A DNA stretch of 9,551 nucleotides from JAJISK01 sp046759865 (lineage in GTDB: Archaea; Thermoplasmatota; Thermoplasmata; RBG-16-68-12; JAJISG01). The notes under the pieces were generated by a model. It did not search any database. It worked only from the letters and a program-made list of their open reading frames with translations, and was not told the DNA's origin. Where the stretch lies: contig JBHIDB010000043.1 in assembly GCA_046759865.1 (NCBI GenBank), positions 1 through 9,551 of the forward strand, in the 5' to 3' direction. This document shows positions 7,460-9,551 of the stretch, piece by piece; position 1 is the stretch's first letter; each line of letters begins with the position of its first letter. A program made the translations under genes and the position numbers.

Positions 7460-7461
7460 GG

Positions 7462-7469
7462 CTATTTAA
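7462..7469 (-). promoter_or_regulatory. TATA-like element abutting the mcm start
   Basis: The minus strand reads GTTAAATAGCC immediately before the mcm ATG. It matches the radB element (TTAAATAG) exactly, but its centre is only about 7 nt from the start codon. Normal spacing would place transcription start inside codons 6-8. There is no ATG, GTG or TTG in the first 20 codons after the initial ATG, so either this is not the functional box or mcm is transcribed from further upstream. Confidence 0.35.
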
Positions 7470-7560
7470 CGATGGGGCCGGCATTTCCCGTGGGGGCCTC
7501 CACCCTTCGGACCCGATTTCCACTGGAAGTACTGGCCTTCCCTTTTCGGACAGTTATCCT

Positions 7561-7698
7561 TTACGTGCAGAGGGAATAGCCGCATCCGCGGCAATGAAAA
7601 CATCCTCCTTCCGGGACCAACGCGAGGCCGCACGTCGGACAGAACCGCCTCGCGAAGACCGAGATGGTGCCCTCTCGTCGATCGATCACGCTCTCCAA
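7561..7698 (-). CDS. Small zinc-ribbon protein (45 aa)
   Basis: This short ORF upstream of mcm encodes a compact zinc ribbon. The N-terminal half, with IDRREGTISVFARRF, precedes CPTC (Cys20, Cys23), then GGCFHCRGCGYSLC (residues 31-44, with Cys33, Cys36, Cys39 and Cys44). The pattern resembles the zinc ribbon found at the C-terminus of some B12-dependent ribonucleotide reductases and in many stand-alone archaeal mini-proteins. Six cysteines in a compact pattern in so short a frame are unlikely by chance. An in-frame TGA lies six codons before the chosen TTG start (7696-7698). A GTG at 7687-7689 would give 42 aa. TTG is preferred because a TATA box lies about 32 nt upstream, which would leave a leader of about 6 nt. 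The gene precedes mcm in the same direction with a 97-nt untranslated gap plus start region. Function is unknown; a nucleic-acid or protein-binding role is only inferred. Confidence 0.72.
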   Translation of the reverse strand: MESVIDRREGTISVFARRFCPTCGLALVPEGGCFHCRGCGYSLCT

Positions 7699-7727
7699 TG
7701 GCTCACCCCGTCGTCAGCGGGAGGGCG

Positions 7728-7733
7728 TATAAA
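7728..7733 (-). promoter_or_regulatory. TATA box upstream of the zinc-ribbon gene (possibly for mcm too)
   Basis: The minus strand reads CCTTTATACG, the only TATA-like hexamer in the gap between the membrane protein stop and the zinc-ribbon ORF. Its centre is about 32 nt from the TTG start. Because mcm lacks a well-placed TATA box, this could drive a zinc-ribbon-mcm transcript. The hexamer could also be read on the plus strand, but no plus-strand gene lies downstream. The rest of 7699-7824 shows no gene, RNA or repeat that I can support. Confidence 0.5.
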
Positions 7734-7824
7734 GGAGAGGACTGAGGAGGTGGCCGAAAGTGGGGGCCGCCCCGAGACTCACGAGGGCAGCCACGGATAA
7801 ACGGAGCCATTGGCAAGGGGTTGG

Positions 7825-8736
7825 TCATGGGAGGGGACGGACCCTACTCCGTCGAAAGAGCGCCCAGAGGATACCTCCAGTGGCCAGCAGCACCAAGATG
7901 CCGGTTACCAGCAAGACGGGCATCCAGGTCTCCGCTGGGAAGACTCGCGCACCGACAAATAGCACGGCGAAGGCGAGGCTGAAGATACTGAGGAGTAGGA
8001 GGCTCTCGTGCACGCGGAAGTGGGCCCGCCGCAAACGGGCCGCAGGTCCCACATTTTCGGCCGGGAGGTAAGGTTCCCAGCTCCGGGAGAGCACGCCACC
8101 GCGACGCAGGAGATCGCCGGCGGCCCTTCCTAGGCGGAGTCGCTCGACCCCTTCCCCTGAGACTAGGACCGTCCGATAGGACCTCCAAAGCTCCCCGAGG
8201 GCGAGAAGGTTGACTAGCAGGAACAAGGCGGGGATCCAGAGGATTAGGAGCACAAACCCGAAGAAGAGGACCACCAGGGCCATCGCGAGGCCGACGAGAG
8301 CAAACTCCGGAACGATGAGGATGTCCCAGGGGAAGTAGGCAAAGTCGTCCGTGTCCAGTTCCTGCCCGATCGCCCGTCGGCGGTAGAGGATGACGGTCAG
8401 AATGAGGGCGACGAGTCCCAGCCCAACGGTCCCGATGAGGAGCGGCAAGCGCAGGCCCTCCCACAGCCCCAGCGCGAAGGAGCTTAGAGTGAGGAAAAAC
8501 AAGACGGCCACGGCCCCCCAGATCCCAAGGAGGAGCCGGCCTGCGAAGCGACCCGACGAGGATGGAATGGCCTGCCCCTCCAAGAGGCGTTTCCCGGCAA
8601 GCCCCAACGCCAGGCTCATCGGTGGCGAGTAGGAGCTGATGCGGAGAGCCAGGCCGTGCAATCGGAGGACGCCCTCGACGGCATGTCGATCGAGGCCCAG
8701 GACAAGGCCCTGGAATCGATTCCCCTGCCGTGCCAC
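7825..8736 (-). CDS. Uncharacterised polytopic membrane protein
   Basis: I do not recognise this family. From the chosen GTG start (8734-8736) it is 303 residues: an N-terminal soluble stretch of about 65 residues, then six likely transmembrane helices at about 68-91, 96-118, 142-163, 163-184, 244-263 and 271-294. A hydrophilic loop rich in Arg and Leu lies between helices 4 and 5 (about 185-243), and the protein ends in a short Arg-rich tail, which would sit in the cytoplasm by the positive-inside rule. No catalytic motif or signal peptide is evident. The frame stays open to a TTG at 8782-8784, adding 16 residues rich in Pro. I prefer the GTG because a weak TATA-like CCTTATCC is centred about 26 nt before it and the AT-rich block at 8788-8800 lies too close to the TTG. 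It is divergently arranged with the winged-helix gene. Confidence 0.75.
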   Translation of the reverse strand: MARQGNRFQGLVLGLDRHAVEGVLRLHGLALRISSYSPPMSLALGLAGKRLLEGQAIPSSSGRFAGRLLLGIWGAVAVLFFLTLSSFALGLWEGLRLPLLIGTVGLGLVALILTVILYRRRAIGQELDTDDFAYFPWDILIVPEFALVGLAMALVVLFFGFVLLILWIPALFLLVNLLALGELWRSYRTVLVSGEGVERLRLGRAAGDLLRRGGVLSRSWEPYLPAENVGPAARLRRAHFRVHESLLLLSIFSLAFAVLFVGARVFPAETWMPVLLVTGILVLLATGGILWALFRRSRVRPLP

Positions 8737-8784
8737 GTAAGAGGGAATCGCATGGGTCGGATAAGGGCTCTCTAGGGGCCACAA

Positions 8785-8828
8785 ACCTTTAACTTTACCA
8801 GGTCTGTGACCAACTGGCGGGGGAGCCG
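8785..8828. promoter_or_regulatory. Divergent intergenic region with AT-rich core
   Basis: This short gap holds one AT-rich block, aaacctttaactttacca (8783-8800), in an otherwise GC-rich setting. Read on the plus strand, CTTTAAC lies about 37 nt before the GTG of the winged-helix gene, giving a leader of about 10 nt that contains a G-rich Shine-Dalgarno-like run (8818-8825). Read on the minus strand, GTTAAAGG would start a transcript near 8764, upstream of the GTG preferred for the membrane protein. One block may therefore serve both directions. Confidence 0.45.
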
Positions 8829-9419
8829 GTGTTCGTCCCGGAGCGCAACTTGAAGGAGCTCATTCTCTCCTACCTCAAACGGGAGGAGACCTCCATCAGC
8901 GGCCTCGCGCGCCGGCTGGAGGACGACGGCTACAAGCTCCATCGCCTCCTCGTCACGGGCTACCTCCGAGCCCTCTCCGACCTCGGATACGTGCGGGAGC
9001 GGGAGATCCCCCCCGCCAAGGTCTATGGACTGGCGGGCGGCCGAGAGCGGAACCTGTACGAGTTGCTTGGGCACATCGCCCGGGACATCGAGGGGGACGA
9101 GCGGAGGGCGGTCCGCCTCGTCATTGCCATCCTCCAGCGCCTCTTCCGCCGTCCCATCTTCCTTCGAGAGGTACGGGAGGCCGGTTTCCCCAGCGGGTAC
9201 GACGCCCTGATGGTGGAGGAGGAGGAGCGGGCGGAGGCCCGAAAGGAGCTCATGAAGGTAGGGATCCGCTTGCCCCTGAGTGAGCCTGCTTACCAGGTGA
9301 AGGCCCGCCGCAGCGAGAAGCAGGAGGAGGCCTGGGTCCGCCTCATCCTCGAACGGTTCGGCGTCTCCGGTCTGGTGATGGAAACGAAGCAGACCCGGCT
9401 GGCCGAGAAGTCGCGGTAG
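8829..9419 (+). CDS. Winged-helix domain protein of unknown function
   Basis: The protein has 196 residues, is soluble, and I cannot place it in a named family. Residues 5-70 look like a winged helix: a first helix (NLKELILSYLKRE), a helix-turn-helix (TSISGLARRLEDDGYKLHRLLVTGYLRAL, 21-49), then a short hairpin (GYVREREIPPAKVYGLA). A central helical part follows (75-120, ending in RRPIFLREVREAGFP). An acidic run EEEER (130-134) and a C-terminal helix with LILERFGVSG complete it. A transcription regulator is plausible but not shown; the distal half could be a second DNA-binding or dimerisation unit. The start is GTG at 8829-8831, preceded by a GGGGGAG run with 3-nt spacing. The gene is divergent from the membrane protein and convergent with the SRP RNA, whose 3' end should lie within about 10 bp of this stop codon. 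Confidence 0.8.
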   Translation: MFVPERNLKELILSYLKREETSISGLARRLEDDGYKLHRLLVTGYLRALSDLGYVREREIPPAKVYGLAGGRERNLYELLGHIARDIEGDERRAVRLVIAILQRLFRRPIFLREVREAGFPSGYDALMVEEEERAEARKELMKVGIRLPLSEPAYQVKARRSEKQEEAWVRLILERFGVSGLVMETKQTRLAEKSR

Positions 9420-9427
9420 GAGAAGCT

Positions 9428-9551
9428 AGGCCGCTGGGTCCGACGCTCCGCCGGGATCTCCAGGGCCCCGGAGGCCTTCTCCATCCCGCACCCCCGCGAG
9501 CACCGGCAGCCCGCGGTGAGGCTGCTCACTTCCGTGCCTGACCCGGTTCCC
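9428..9551 (-). ncRNA. ffs: Archaeal signal recognition particle (7S) RNA, 3' part
   Basis: This is the RNA scaffold of SRP, which targets nascent membrane and secreted proteins. Read on the minus strand, the sequence entering at the right edge gives the SRP helix 8 signature at 9520-9542: GUCAGG, then a CAC/GUG stem (9527-9529 with 9534-9536) closed by a GGAA tetraloop (9530-9533), then GAGCAGCC. This is the symmetric-loop element bound by the SRP54 M domain. The following GC-rich sequence would be the 3' strand of helix 5. The segment ending CCCAGCGGCCU near 9428 would pair with the 5' end outside the window to form helix 1, as in archaeal SRP RNAs. The 5' half, including helix 6 and the SRP19-binding region, lies beyond base 9551. 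The 3' end is an estimate. The short minus-strand ORF here is incidental. Confidence 0.88.

Noticed and set aside
6446..7579. Long plus-strand ORF (377 codons) opposite the N-terminal part of mcm
   Set aside because: It is antisense to unmistakable MCM coding sequence, has no recognisable motif, and such long mirror frames are common in high-GC DNA.
7594..7800. Plus-strand ORF of 68 codons upstream of mcm
   Set aside because: It lies opposite the zinc-ribbon gene, is hydrophilic and of low complexity, and lacks a promoter or ribosome-binding site.
7844..8782. Minus-strand ORF of 312 codons in another frame of the membrane protein region
   Set aside because: It is dominated by Pro, Arg and Gly with no hydrophobic periodicity, whereas the overlapping frame gives six clean transmembrane helices.
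9290..9529. Minus-strand ORF of 79 codons at the right end
   Set aside because: Its first half lies in the SRP RNA and the rest is antisense to the winged-helix gene; it has no independent support.
1..9551. CRISPR array, insertion sequence or tRNA
   Set aside because: Reading both strands I saw no regularly spaced direct repeats, no transposase motifs or terminal inverted repeats, and no T-arm/anticodon pattern; the intein is the only mobile element I can support.

Overview
The window reads as a high-GC euryarchaeal chromosome segment, probably from a Thermoplasmatota-like lineage, although the phylum is inferred. Archaeal markers are an MCM helicase, the Euryarchaeota-type RecA paralogue RadB, an archaeal NMD3, a DUF424 protein, a type 2 IPP isomerase next to an isoprenyl diphosphate synthase, TATA-box promoters at leaderless spacing, and an SRP (7S) RNA.

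Layout. Bases 1-1893 (+) carry two genes of archaeal lipid precursor synthesis: the 3' part of fni (IPP isomerase), then a GGPP-synthase-like prenyltransferase 3 nt downstream. They end tail to tail, 3 bp from radB. Bases 1897-7698 (-) form an information-processing block. In transcription order it holds a 45-aa zinc-ribbon protein, mcm, a DUF424 gene overlapping nmd3 by 4 bp, and radB. DUF424-nmd3 and radB each have their own TATA box placed for leaderless transcripts. The right side holds a divergent pair of unrecognised genes: a six-helix membrane protein (-) and a winged-helix protein (+). The + gene converges on an SRP RNA on the - strand that runs off the right edge.

The main point of interest is the mcm ORF (1276 codons). 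It contains a 566-residue intein (bases 4337-6034) inserted directly before the Ser-Arg-Phe-Asp arginine-finger motif. Removing it leaves a normal 710-residue helicase. The intein has complete splicing blocks, both LAGLIDADG endonuclease motifs, and an extra winged-helix-like segment between the endonuclease and the C-terminal splicing block. Its base composition is lower in GC than the distal gene, and the flanking extein DNA is intermediate.

I did not find a convincing wholly new system. The most useful items are the intein and its extra domain, two features that ordinary ORF calling misses (the zinc-ribbon gene and the SRP RNA), and the unknown membrane/winged-helix pair.
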